DNA of 64,000 bases from Streptomyces aurantiogriseus. GTDB taxonomy: Bacteria; Actinomycetota; Actinomycetes; Streptomycetales; Streptomycetaceae. The notes under the pieces were generated by a model. The model did no database searches. It saw nothing but the letters and a program-made list of their open reading frames with translations, and was not told the DNA's origin. A program made the position numbers and the translations under genes. Location: positions 124,001 to 188,000 of the forward strand of contig NZ_BMSX01000021.1 of the NCBI RefSeq assembly GCF_014649375.1, read 5' to 3'. Shown in pieces: positions 25,141 through 32,937 of the stretch. Numbering within the stretch: position 1 is the first letter of the stretch; each line of letters begins with the position of its first letter.

Positions 25141-25155
25141 GCTTGAGTCAAGCAG
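25141..25155. promoter_or_regulatory. Perfect 15-bp palindromic operator of the MFS gene
   Basis: TGCTTGA-G-TCAAGCA is a perfect 7+1+7 dyad, 33 bp before the start codon. The shape suits a MarR or TetR-type repressor, but no regulator gene is adjacent. Confidence 0.65.
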
Positions 25156-25188
25156 TCCACTTCTCGCACTTCCGACGGAGGCCCTGTC

Positions 25189-26658
25189 ATGTCCGACGCT
25201 CCCGCCCGACCCGCCGAGGCGGGGTCAGCCGCCCCGCCGAGGTCGAACGCCGTGGTGGCGGTCCTGGCCCTCGCCGGAATCGTCGTCTCCCTGATGCAGA
25301 CCCTGGTCATCCCGATCGTCCCCGAGCTGCCCAGGCTGCTGGACGCGCCCGCCTCCGACACCGCGTGGGCGGTCACGGCGACGCTGCTGGCGGCCGCCGT
25401 CGCCACCCCGGTCGTGGGCCGGCTCGGTGACATGGTCGGCAAGCGGCGGATGCTGGTGGTCAGCATCCTGCTGCTGGTGTCCGGCTCGGTGGTCTGCGCG
25501 CTCGCCGACTCGCTGGTGCCGATGATCGTCGGCCGCGCCCTGCAGGGTCTGTCGGCCGCCGTGGTGCCGCTCGGCATCAGCATCCTGCGGGACGTGGTCC
25601 CCGCCGAGAAGCTCGCCGGTTCGACGGCGGTGATGAGCGCCTCCCTCGGTGTCGGTGGTGCGCTCGGTCTGCCCGCCGCCGCGTTCATCGCGGACAACTG
25701 GGACTGGCACGTCCTCTTCTGGACCTCCGCCGCCCTCGGCGTCGTCTCCCTCCTCCTCGTCCTGCTGTTCGTCCCGGAGTCGCCGAACCGGGCCGGCGGC
25801 CGCTTCGACCTCGTCGGCTCGCTCGGTCTGTCGGCCGGTCTGGTGGCGCTGCTGCTGACCGTGTCCAAGGGCGCCGACTGGGGCTGGACCTCCGCCACGA
25901 CGCTCGGTCTCGCCGTCGCCGCCGTGGTGATCCTGGTGGCCTGGGGCGGGTGGGAGCTGCGGGCGAAGCAGCCGCTGGTCGACCTGCGCACCACCGCGAA
26001 GACGCAGGTCCTGTTCACCAACCTGGCCTCGGTCGCCCTCGGCTTCTCGATGTTCGCGATGTCCCTCGTCCTGCCCCAGCTCCTGCAGCTGCCCGAGCAG
26101 ACCGGCTACGGCCTGGGCAGGTCGATGCTCACCGTCGGCCTCGTCCTCGCCCCGCAGGGCCTGGTGATGATGGTCATGTCCGCCGTGTCCGCCGGGATCA
26201 CCAAGGCCAAGGGCCCGAAGGTGACGCTGATGACCGGCGCGCTGATCGTGGCCGCCGGCTACGGGCTGAACATCCTGCTCATGTCCGAGGTCTGGCACCT
26301 GATCCTGGTGTCCTGCGTCATCGGCGCCGGTGTCGGCTTCACCTACGGAGCCCTCCCCGCCCTCATCATGAGCGCCGTCGACCCCTCCCAGACGGGCGCG
26401 GCGAACAGCCTGAACACGCTGATGCGGTCCCTGGGCACGTCCTTCGCCAGCGCCATCGCGGGCGTCATCCTCGCCCAGATGACCACCGACCTCGGCGGCT
26501 ACGCCCTCCCCTCCGAGAACGGCTTCAAGGTCGTCATGGCCATCGGGGCCGGCGCCGCGCTCGTCGCCTTCCTCCTCGCCACCTTCATCCCCAGGCAGCG
26601 GGCGGCCGCACCGGCCCCCGAAACCCCGGCCGAGATCGCCGAACCGGCCAAGGCGTAA
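25189..26658 (+). CDS. MFS multidrug transporter, DHA2 (14-TM) type
   Basis: A 489-residue integral membrane protein with about 14 hydrophobic segments. Motif A is present as GRLGDMVGKRRMLV, and motif C-like glycines occur in SLGVGGALGLPAAAFIAD. These mark proton-driven drug exporters of the EmrB/QacA type. The N-terminal 20 residues and the Ala/Pro/Glu-rich C-terminus are cytoplasmic tails. Two operator-like dyads upstream indicate ligand-inducible control. Confidence 0.92.
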   Translation: MSDAPARPAEAGSAAPPRSNAVVAVLALAGIVVSLMQTLVIPIVPELPRLLDAPASDTAWAVTATLLAAAVATPVVGRLGDMVGKRRMLVVSILLLVSGSVVCALADSLVPMIVGRALQGLSAAVVPLGISILRDVVPAEKLAGSTAVMSASLGVGGALGLPAAAFIADNWDWHVLFWTSAALGVVSLLLVLLFVPESPNRAGGRFDLVGSLGLSAGLVALLLTVSKGADWGWTSATTLGLAVAAVVILVAWGGWELRAKQPLVDLRTTAKTQVLFTNLASVALGFSMFAMSLVLPQLLQLPEQTGYGLGRSMLTVGLVLAPQGLVMMVMSAVSAGITKAKGPKVTLMTGALIVAAGYGLNILLMSEVWHLILVSCVIGAGVGFTYGALPALIMSAVDPSQTGAANSLNTLMRSLGTSFASAIAGVILAQMTTDLGGYALPSENGFKVVMAIGAGAALVAFLLATFIPRQRAAAPAPETPAEIAEPAKA

Positions 26659-26681
26659 CGAGGCTTGTCAACGGCTCCCAG

Positions 26682-26718
26682 GCGGCCGTCTCCCGTGAGG
26701 CCACGGGAAGGCGGCCGC
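26682..26718. terminator. Bidirectional hairpin between MFS gene and the convergent hypothetical
   Basis: GCGGCCG ... TCCCGTG / CACGGGA ... CGGCCGC arms enclose AGGC. The right arm reaches the stop codon of the minus-strand gene. Confidence 0.75.
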
Positions 26719-27281
26719 TAAAGATTGCCGAGGGGCTCGATGTCGACCTTCACGGGCGTGCCCCAGATGCGCAGGACCTCGTAGTCGGTGAACTCGTGGA
26801 CCAGGCGGTAGGCCATGGCGGGGCGGGAGCCGCGGCGCAGGGCGGCGAGGTACAGCTCGGCCTCGCGGCGGTCGCGGCGGGGGGTGCCGCACAACTGCCA
26901 CTCCTGGCCGTTCCACAGCTCCGGAAGCCAGCGCTGCTGGGGCTGCGGACGGTCGCCGCGGGTGCCGTAGCGGGAGGGAGCGGTGGAGGGCGGCGCCTGG
27001 GGGGCGGGGCCGTTGAACTCGGCGCGCCGGGCCGACCGCCGTCGCGTCTCGCAGAGCAGACACAGGTCGGGGGCGCTCTCGTCGACGGGACCGTTCGGAT
27101 GTTCGGCGCAGCGGGTCGTGGGTGCGGCGCCGGCACTCTCGTCCAGCAGTTCCAGGGCCCGCCGCAGATCGGCCTTGACCTCCTGCAGTTTGGCGTCCGG
27201 GGTGTCCGCGGTGAGGGCCTCGCCGTGCTCACCGAGGAGGCGGAGGGCACGGCCCAGATGGGTGAGCTGGGCGTGGTTCAT
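26718..27281 (-). CDS. Hypothetical protein with a possible small zinc site
   Basis: A 187-residue protein that I do not recognise. The N-terminal part (about 1-50) is helical (MNHAQLTHLGRALRLLGEHG). The middle has CAEH followed by CLLC, a plausible zinc-binding set, then a Pro/Arg-rich linker. The C-terminus is WNGQEWQLCGTPRRDRREAE and a compact segment to the end. No signal peptide or membrane helix is seen. ATG 27281 follows GGAGACGC and is preferred to an upstream in-frame start with no supporting ribosome-binding site. Confidence 0.75.
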   Translation of the reverse strand: MNHAQLTHLGRALRLLGEHGEALTADTPDAKLQEVKADLRRALELLDESAGAAPTTRCAEHPNGPVDESAPDLCLLCETRRRSARRAEFNGPAPQAPPSTAPSRYGTRGDRPQPQQRWLPELWNGQEWQLCGTPRRDRREAELYLAALRRGSRPAMAYRLVHEFTDYEVLRIWGTPVKVDIEPLGNL

Positions 27282-27462
27282 GGCGAGCGTCTCCGTTTCC
27301 TGCCGCTTCGTGCGCTCGTGCGCCGGACTCCGATGACACCACCGTCGCACATGCCACTGACAGCGCACCTGTGCCCGGCGGCAGGGAGTGCTTCCTGAGG
27401 GGCGGGAGCAGATAGGTGTACGGGACGCAGATGGCGGGGGTCGGGGAAGGCGGGGCGCCGAT

Positions 27463-27888
27463 TCCTCCCTGGTCTTCGACCCGGCGGCCTACACCGAGCA
27501 GACGATCGGCATCAAGGACACGACCGGCGCCGCCCACAGCGTGACCTACCGCTTCTTCAAGGTCGCCAGCTATGTGGCCAAGCCGGTGAACGCGGTTTAC
27601 CAGTCGCTCAACGTCAGCGTGCCCGTCTCCATCGACGGCACCGCCGTCGACGCCTCCGAGGCGCCGATCCTCCTCGCCAACTCCGTCGGCGGCTACTCGC
27701 CGTCGACGGTGGCGAACAACACCGGGATCATCGCCTCCGGCATGGGCGGCAACACCAGCCGGCAGGCGCTCGCGCTCGCCGCCGGGTACGTCGTCGTGGA
27801 GCCCGGCGCGCGCGGCCGTACCCTCGTCGACGCCGACGGTGTCTACTACGGCACCGCGCCCGCCGCCATCGTCGACCTCAGGGCCGCA
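27463..27888 (+). pseudogene. Remnant of a tannase/feruloyl-esterase-like alpha/beta hydrolase
   Basis: About 142 codons read as the first third of a secreted subtype-B tannase-like hydrolase: SLVFDPAAYTEQTI, YVAKPVNAVYQSLNVSVPV, PILLANSVGGYSPS, LAAGYVVVEPGARGRT and YYGTAPAAIVDL. The 5' side lacks a signal peptide and a ribosome-binding site. The 3' side stops abruptly 8 bp before the end of the convergent PTS gene, so the catalytic serine and histidine regions are gone. This looks like a deletion remnant. The family assignment rests on my recall of those motifs. Confidence 0.7.
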
Positions 27889-27895
27889 AGCAGCT

Positions 27896-29284
27896 TCAGA
27901 CGGTGGCCCGGACGCGGTCGGTGACGCCGAAGACGTACGTCGTGGCGAAACCGACCGCGTACCCCGTCAGCAGCCCGCCCGCGTAGACCGCGAGCAGGGT
28001 GCCCCAGCCCTGGTTCCCGGCCAGCAGGGGGAACAGGGCCCAGCCGGACGGGCCGATCGCGGTGGCGCCCACCCGGTCGCCGAGCATCGCGAAGAAGCCG
28101 ACGAAGGCCCCGCCGGCCGCTCCGCCCACGCAGGCCGTGAGGAAGGGGCGGCCGAGAGGGAGGGAGACGCCGTAGATCAGGGGTTCGCCGACGCCCAGGA
28201 GACCGGCCGGGAGCGCCGATCTGATCGTCGTGCGCAGTGAGGTGTCGTGGCGCAGGCGGACGTAGACCGCGAGGGACGCGCCGACCTGGCCCGCGCCCGC
28301 CATCGCCAGGATCGGGAGCAGGACGGTGTAGCCCTGCTGCTCGATGAGGGTGGTGTGGATGGGGATGAGGGCCTGGTGGAGGCCGAGCATCACCAGGGGG
28401 AGGAAGAGGCCGCCGAGGACGAGGCCGGCGAAGGCGCCCGTCGTCGCCAGCAGCCAGTTCGCGGTGGTGCCGATGGCGGAGGAGACCGCGCCGGCCGCGT
28501 ACATGAGGCCGTAGAGCGTGGCGAGGCCCGCGACGAGGACGGTCAGGGTGGGGGTGAGGAGGACGTCCAGGGTGTCGGGGACCCGGCCGCGGCACCACTT
28601 CTCGACGTACGTCGCCAGCAGCGCGGCCGCGAGCGCGCCGAGGACTCCGCCCTGGCCGGGGGCGAGCGTGACCCCGAACGCGGTGACCTTCGCGACGCCC
28701 GGGTACACGACGATCGCCGCGACCGCGCCGCCGAGGATCGGGGTGCCGCCGAACTCCTTCGCCGTGTTGTGTCCGACGAAGACGGCGATCAGCGCCATGA
28801 AGCCGGAGGCGACGGCGGCGAGGGCAGGGGTCAGCCAGGGCAGCCAACCGGCGTTGACCAGCAGACCGTTGACTCCGGCGAGGACTCCGCAGCCGATGAG
28901 GGCCGGGATGAGGGGGACGAAGACGGCGGCGACGCGGCGGAGGGCGGTCTTGAGGGGGGTGGCGTTGCGTCGCCGCCGCTCCTCCTTCAGCTCCGCTCCG
29001 CGCGCCGCCAACTCCTCCGCGGTCGAGTGGCTGAGCAGCTCCTGGAACGCGGCCGTCACCCTCGCCACGACACCCGGCCCCAGCACCACTTGATACGTGC
29101 CGTCGGCCACGACGACGCCCAGCACCCCGGGCAGGGCCCGCAGCGCTCCCTCGTCCACGCGGGAGGGGTCGGCCAGGCCCAGCCGCAGCCGGGTCATGCA
29201 GTGGGCGACGGAGGTGACGTTGGCGGAGCCGCCGACCAGGGGCAGGAGCGCGGTGGCGGTGGCGGAGGCGGTGTCTGGGTGCAC
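27896..29284 (-). CDS. PTS permease, EIIBC of the glucose/sucrose/MurNAc superfamily
   Basis: A 462-residue fusion of EIIB (about residues 1-85) and membrane EIIC (about 105-462, roughly ten hydrophobic segments). The phosphorylated cysteine is in SVAHCMTRLRLGL. No EIIA domain is fused, so phosphate must come from another EIIA (Crr). It lies 17 bp after murQ, in line with murR, which makes N-acetylmuramic acid the most likely substrate (MurP-like). Sucrose or glucose remain possible from sequence alone. GTG 29284 is the best-placed start. Confidence 0.88.
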   Translation of the reverse strand: MHPDTASATATALLPLVGGSANVTSVAHCMTRLRLGLADPSRVDEGALRALPGVLGVVVADGTYQVVLGPGVVARVTAAFQELLSHSTAEELAARGAELKEERRRRNATPLKTALRRVAAVFVPLIPALIGCGVLAGVNGLLVNAGWLPWLTPALAAVASGFMALIAVFVGHNTAKEFGGTPILGGAVAAIVVYPGVAKVTAFGVTLAPGQGGVLGALAAALLATYVEKWCRGRVPDTLDVLLTPTLTVLVAGLATLYGLMYAAGAVSSAIGTTANWLLATTGAFAGLVLGGLFLPLVMLGLHQALIPIHTTLIEQQGYTVLLPILAMAGAGQVGASLAVYVRLRHDTSLRTTIRSALPAGLLGVGEPLIYGVSLPLGRPFLTACVGGAAGGAFVGFFAMLGDRVGATAIGPSGWALFPLLAGNQGWGTLLAVYAGGLLTGYAVGFATTYVFGVTDRVRATV

Positions 29285-29300
29285 TCCCCGAGCGTGCGGC

Positions 29301-30236
29301 TCAGGTCCGCGCCGCGGCGAGCGCGGCACGCAGATGGCCGCCGGACTCCTCCAGAAGGCGGGCGGCCGTCGGACCGTCGACCCCGGCGAGCAGGACGAGG
29401 ATCGCGTGTTTCACCTCGCCGTCGGTGGCGGCGAGGGCGGCTTCGATCTCGTCGTCCGCCGCTCCCGTGGCGAGAGAGACGATCCGCCGGGAGCGGGCGC
29501 GCAGCTTCTCGTTCGAGGCGCGGACATCGACCATCAGGTTCCCGTACGTCTTGCCCAGCCGGATCATCGTGATCGTCGACAGCATGTTGAGCACCAGCTT
29601 CTGCGCCGTGCCCGCCTTCAGCCGGGTCGACCCGGTGAGCAGCTCCGGCCCGACGACGACCTCGATGCCGTGCTCGGCGGCCGCCGCCAGCGCACTGCCC
29701 GGATTGCAGGCCAGCCCGACGGTCAGGGCGCCACGGGAGCGGGCGTACGCCACGGCGCCGAGCGCGTACGGCGTCCGCCCGGACGCGGAGACGCCGACCA
29801 CGGTGTCCTCCGGGGCCAGCGCGAGCGCGGCCAGGTCCGCCTCCGCCAACTCCCGGGAGTCCTCGGCACCCTCCACCGAGGTGACCATGGCCTGCGGGCC
29901 GCCCGCGATGAGGCCGACGACCTGTCCGGGGGCCGTGTTGAAGGTGGGCGGGCACTCGGAGGCGTCCAGTACGCCCAGCCGGCCGGCGGTCCCGGCTCCG
30001 GCGTAGATCAGCCGCCCGCCGCGTGCCATCCGCTCGGCCACGGCGTCGATGGCGGCGGTGATCTCGGGCAGCCGGTGGGCGACCGCGGCGGGGACGGCGG
30101 CGTCCTCGCCGTTCATGAGGCGGGCGATGTCGAGGGTGGGGAGCCGGTCGATCTCGGCGAGGTCGGGGCGGAAGGCTTCGGTGGTGAGGGAGGCGAGCTG
30201 GGAGAGGAGGGGCTGGGGGCGGGGGGTGGAGGTCAT
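29301..30236 (-). CDS. murQ: N-acetylmuramic acid 6-phosphate etherase
   Basis: A 311-residue SIS-domain lyase that splits the D-lactyl ether of MurNAc-6-phosphate, giving GlcNAc-6-phosphate, the substrate of NagA at 9144. Hallmarks are LIYAGAGTAGRLGVLDASECPPTF, GVSASGRTPY, and GSTRLKAGTAQKLVLNMLST near the active site. ATG 30236 is preferred over upstream in-frame codons because AAAGAG precedes it and the conserved N-terminus begins there. It is flanked by murR and the PTS gene. Confidence 0.95.
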   Translation of the reverse strand: MTSTPRPQPLLSQLASLTTEAFRPDLAEIDRLPTLDIARLMNGEDAAVPAAVAHRLPEITAAIDAVAERMARGGRLIYAGAGTAGRLGVLDASECPPTFNTAPGQVVGLIAGGPQAMVTSVEGAEDSRELAEADLAALALAPEDTVVGVSASGRTPYALGAVAYARSRGALTVGLACNPGSALAAAAEHGIEVVVGPELLTGSTRLKAGTAQKLVLNMLSTITMIRLGKTYGNLMVDVRASNEKLRARSRRIVSLATGAADDEIEAALAATDGEVKHAILVLLAGVDGPTAARLLEESGGHLRAALAAART

Positions 30237-30288
30237 GGGGGGCGACTCTTTCCGGTTACTTTCGAGCAGAAGCTCAGTGCAGCTACCC

Positions 30289-30342
30289 AAGGGGCGCGGG
30301 GCTGTATTGGATATGCGGCTCCGCCGCATGAGCCCGACAAGC
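30289..30342 (+). repeat. Dispersed intergenic repeat, family B, copy 2
   Basis: AGGGGCGCGGGGCTGTATTG followed by ATGCGGCTCCGCCGCAT, matching 18265-18322 in the opposite orientation. It lies in the murR-murQ gap. Its hairpin may reduce read-through or shape the transcript. Confidence 0.65.
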
Positions 30343-30392
30343 CACGACGGCGCCGCGCACGCCACCGAACCGTCACCCCAACGGTCTACGGT

Positions 30393-31289
30393 CTACCGGT
30401 GCCGGTGAGCCAACGCCTCATAGCTCGCGGCCAGCGACGGCGCAGCCGTCTCGTACGTCCGCTGAGCCACCCCCATGAACAGACAGTCCACCACCAGCAA
30501 CTGACTCGTCCGCGACGACATCGCCGCAGGCCGCAACTCGCTCTCCCGCGCCGTCGACGTGGTCAGCACATGATCCGCGTACTGCGTCACCGCGCCCCCC
30601 GGCCGCCCGGTGATCGCCACCGTCGTGGTCCCCCGCTCGAACGCCACCCGCAGCGGCTCGATGACGTCCCCGGTCGACCCGGAGTGGGTGATGGCGATGG
30701 CGACGTCACCCGCCCGCAGCTGCACGGCGTTGGTCACGGCGAGATGCGGATCGCTGTGGGCGTGGGCCATGAGCCCTATCCGCAGCAGTTTCTGGACGAG
30801 GTCCTGGGCGACGAGACCGGACGCGCCCACGCCGTAGACATCGGTCCTGCGGGCGCCGGCGACCGCGTCGACGGCCGCGCCGAGCTGGGCGGTGTCGAGG
30901 GCGGCAGCCGTGTCGGCGAGGGTCTGCTGCTCGTCGTGGGCGAGTTTGGCGACGACGTCGGCGAGGGGGTCGTCGACGGCGATGTCGGTGGTGATGGCGG
31001 GGGCACGGCCGGACTGCTGCTGGGCGGCCAGGCCGGCGAGGGCGAGGCGCAGGTCGCGGTAGCCGGGGTAGCCGAGCAGGCGGGCGGTGCGGACGACGGT
31101 GGCCTCGCTGGTGCCGGTGCGCTCGGCGAGGGCGGTGACCGTGAGGGCGGCGCAGCCCGCGGGGTCGCTCGCGACGGCTTCGGCGACGCGGTGCATGGAG
31201 CGGGTCATCGACGGGGCCAGCGTACGGACCTTGGCGGCGAGGGCCGAGGCTGTGGCGCCGCCGAAAATTTCCTTCACGTCCTCGGGCAC
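30393..31289 (-). CDS. RpiR/MurR-family transcriptional regulator
   Basis: A 298-residue regulator: N-terminal RpiR helix-turn-helix (about residues 15-95, including ALAERTGTSEATVVRTARLLG) and a C-terminal SIS phosphosugar domain (YGVGASGLVAQDLVQKLLRIG, IAITHSGSTGDVIEPL). The effector is probably MurNAc-6-phosphate, because murQ and a MurP-like PTS follow on the same strand. The start is GTG 31289 or GTG 31277; the latter has GAGGAC just before it. Palindromic GAAA-N5-TTTC-type sites at and upstream of the start suggest autoregulation. Confidence 0.88.
   Translation of the reverse strand: MPEDVKEIFGGATASALAAKVRTLAPSMTRSMHRVAEAVASDPAGCAALTVTALAERTGTSEATVVRTARLLGYPGYRDLRLALAGLAAQQQSGRAPAITTDIAVDDPLADVVAKLAHDEQQTLADTAAALDTAQLGAAVDAVAGARRTDVYGVGASGLVAQDLVQKLLRIGLMAHAHSDPHLAVTNAVQLRAGDVAIAITHSGSTGDVIEPLRVAFERGTTTVAITGRPGGAVTQYADHVLTTSTARESELRPAAMSSRTSQLLVVDCLFMGVAQRTYETAAPSLAASYEALAHRHR
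31263..31275. promoter_or_regulatory. MurR-type operator candidate, proximal
   Basis: GAAAATTTCCTTC, an imperfect copy of the site at 31294-31306, lies at the beginning of the regulator coding region. Confidence 0.45.
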
Positions 31290-31293
31290 TCTT

Positions 31294-31306
31294 GAAAGAT
31301 ATTTTC
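31294..31306. promoter_or_regulatory. MurR-type operator candidate, distal
   Basis: GAAAGATATTTTC is a dyad of the form GAAA-N5-TTTC in an otherwise G+C-rich divergent promoter region, 5 bp upstream of the possible GTG start. Confidence 0.55.
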
Positions 31307-31344
31307 GGCTCGGTGTCTCGGTCAAGAGTGCGCACAATAGGGAC

Positions 31345-31740
31345 ATGGACCTCTCCGGCAACCCCATCAGCTCACTGGAACAGGCGTTGCACGCGGCGCG
31401 CGCCCTGGTGCTCGCCGACCTGGTTGCGGGTCAGGTCGCGGAGGCGGACGTGGTGTCGCTGGTCGAGGAATCCGTCGTGCAGCGGCGATGGTGGGTCGAG
31501 CAGTGGCCGGACGGCGCGGACTTCGTCGCCGGGCTGGTGGCGCAGGACGTACAGGACGCGCTGCTGGAGCGGTACGGGCGCTGGCCGCTGTGCCCGGTCT
31601 GCGGCTCCGGTGACCCGCACGCCCTCGACGTCGAGCCGGAACTCGGGCCCGATCCGCACTGGGTGTGCCACAAGGCGGGCGTGAAGGTCGCGGCGGTGGG
31701 GGCGCTGGGGTCGGCGACCGGCGGGATGCCGTCCTCGTGA
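31345..31740 (+). CDS. Hypothetical protein with C-terminal zinc-ribbon-like motif
   Basis: A 131-residue protein, unrecognised. The N-terminal helical part (about 1-85, SLEQALHAARALVLADLVAGQ) is followed by CPVCGSGDPH and, 18 residues on, WVCHKAG. Together these suggest one zinc ion held by Cys/Cys/His/Cys. It is divergent from the murR-like gene and followed by the DUF4031 gene after 7 bp, so the two are probably co-transcribed. ATG 31345 follows ATAGGGAC. Confidence 0.8.
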   Translation: MDLSGNPISSLEQALHAARALVLADLVAGQVAEADVVSLVEESVVQRRWWVEQWPDGADFVAGLVAQDVQDALLERYGRWPLCPVCGSGDPHALDVEPELGPDPHWVCHKAGVKVAAVGALGSATGGMPSS

Positions 31741-31747
31741 GGCCCGC

Positions 31748-32014
31748 GTGACGATCTACATCGACCCGCCGGACTGGCCGGGCCACGGCCGTATGTGGTC
31801 CCACCTCGTCAGCGATGTCTCGTACGACGAACTGCACGACTTCGCGGAGAAGTTGGGCGTGCCCCGGCGCGCCTTCGAACGCGATCACTACGACGTTCCC
31901 TCGCATCGGTACGCCGATGTGGTGGCCGCCGGTGCGGTGGAGGTGAGCAGCCGGGAGGTGGTGCGGCTGCTGACGGCTTCGGGGCTGCGCAGGCCGAAGG
32001 GGCGGGTCCGCTGA
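31748..32014 (+). CDS. DUF4031 domain protein
   Basis: An 88-residue protein covering the whole DUF4031 domain: TIYIDPPDWPGHGRMWSHL, SYDELHDFAEKLGVPRRAFERDHYDV. The conserved His and Asp residues (HGR, HLVSD, ERDHYD) look like a metal or active site, but no function is established. GTG start 7 bp after the preceding stop implies coupling with it. Confidence 0.88.
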   Translation: MTIYIDPPDWPGHGRMWSHLVSDVSYDELHDFAEKLGVPRRAFERDHYDVPSHRYADVVAAGAVEVSSREVVRLLTASGLRRPKGRVR

Positions 32015-32046
32015 GGGCTGAGATGCGGCGGGCCTCGGTGGGTGTG

Positions 32047-32106
32047 GTGTCGGTGAGCGTTGTGTCGGTGGGCGGTGTGGCGGTGAGCGTTGTGGCGGTG
32101 ACTTCA
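32047..32106 (+). repeat. 15-bp minisatellite, four units
   Basis: Consecutive units GTGTCGGTGAGCGTT, GTGTCGGTGGGCGGT, GTGGCGGTGAGCGTT and GTGGCGGTGACTTCA lie between convergent genes. Confidence 0.7.
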
Positions 32107-32126
32107 CGGCGCTGCTCCGAGCGGGG

Positions 32127-32798
32127 TCACCCCGTCAGCAGTTCCAGCTCTCCCCGCAGGTTGTAGCGCGCCGTCGCCTCCCAGGCCCTCGCCCCGTGCG
32201 GGGTGCGGAACAGGCGGGGCAGGTCCAGGAGTTGGCGGAGGACGGCCGCGCGGCCCTCGCGGAAGGCCTCGTTCGGGACGAAGTGGTACTCCTCGCGGAC
32301 CGCGGCCGTGTAGGCGGCGTACGCGGACGGGGGCGCGGCCAGGATCGCGAGGTCGGCGTCGCACAGGACCTGGCCGTCGTGGTCGTCGTCGGCCGGGTCA
32401 TGGGTGACGGTGAGGCGGACCAGGCGGGCGACCTCGGCGGTCTTCACGTCCGGGAGGCCGGCCTCGGTGAGCGCGCGTTCGGCCAGACGGGCCGAGCGTT
32501 CCTCGTTCTCCGAGCGGTCGGGCAGATAGACCGCGTCGTGGAACCACGCGGCCAGGCGGACCACGTCCGGGTCGTCGGCGTACTCCTCCAAGGTGTCGAT
32601 GTGGTCCAGGACCGCGGTGAGGTGCGTGAGCGTGTGGTAGCGGCGCTGCGGTTCCTGCCAGCGGGTGAGGAGGTTGTCGGCGTAGGGGAGGGGGTCGGGA
32701 GCGGTGGCGGGGACGGGGGAGCGGGCGGCTTCGAGGGCCTGGGTGAAGCGGGTGCGCAGGGGGTCGAGGGAGGTACGGGTTTCGGGGGCGTCGGCCAT
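32127..32798 (-). CDS. HD-domain metal-dependent phosphohydrolase-like protein
   Basis: A 223-residue protein. HD-type ligands are visible in HTLTHLTAVL (about residues 55-64), AAWFHDAVY (about 85-93), and the later CDADLAILA segment. This is the pattern of predicted HD phosphohydrolases with an N-terminal RYHTLTHL motif. The substrate is unknown. ATG 32798 is chosen since upstream in-frame sequence is unlike the family. It is convergent with the DUF4031 gene. Confidence 0.85.
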   Translation of the reverse strand: MADAPETRTSLDPLRTRFTQALEAARSPVPATAPDPLPYADNLLTRWQEPQRRYHTLTHLTAVLDHIDTLEEYADDPDVVRLAAWFHDAVYLPDRSENEERSARLAERALTEAGLPDVKTAEVARLVRLTVTHDPADDDHDGQVLCDADLAILAAPPSAYAAYTAAVREEYHFVPNEAFREGRAAVLRQLLDLPRLFRTPHGARAWEATARYNLRGELELLTG

Positions 32799-32865
32799 GA
32801 GGGCATTTTCGCGCGGTTCGGCGGGCGGGTGGGGGCGAGCACCGTGGCGTACAGGCGTAGTCTGG

Positions 32866-32881
32866 ATTGGACTAGACCTGT
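32866..32881. promoter_or_regulatory. DasR-type box upstream of cutC
   Basis: ATTGGACTAGACCTGT matches the dre consensus at 13 of 16 positions, including CTAGACC. It is centred about 65 bp before the cutC start. Confidence 0.6.
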
Positions 32882-32937
32882 TGGGCGGGCCTGCTGCGGC
32901 GGACCCGCTGTAGCCGCCTACGGACGAATGGGGTCCC

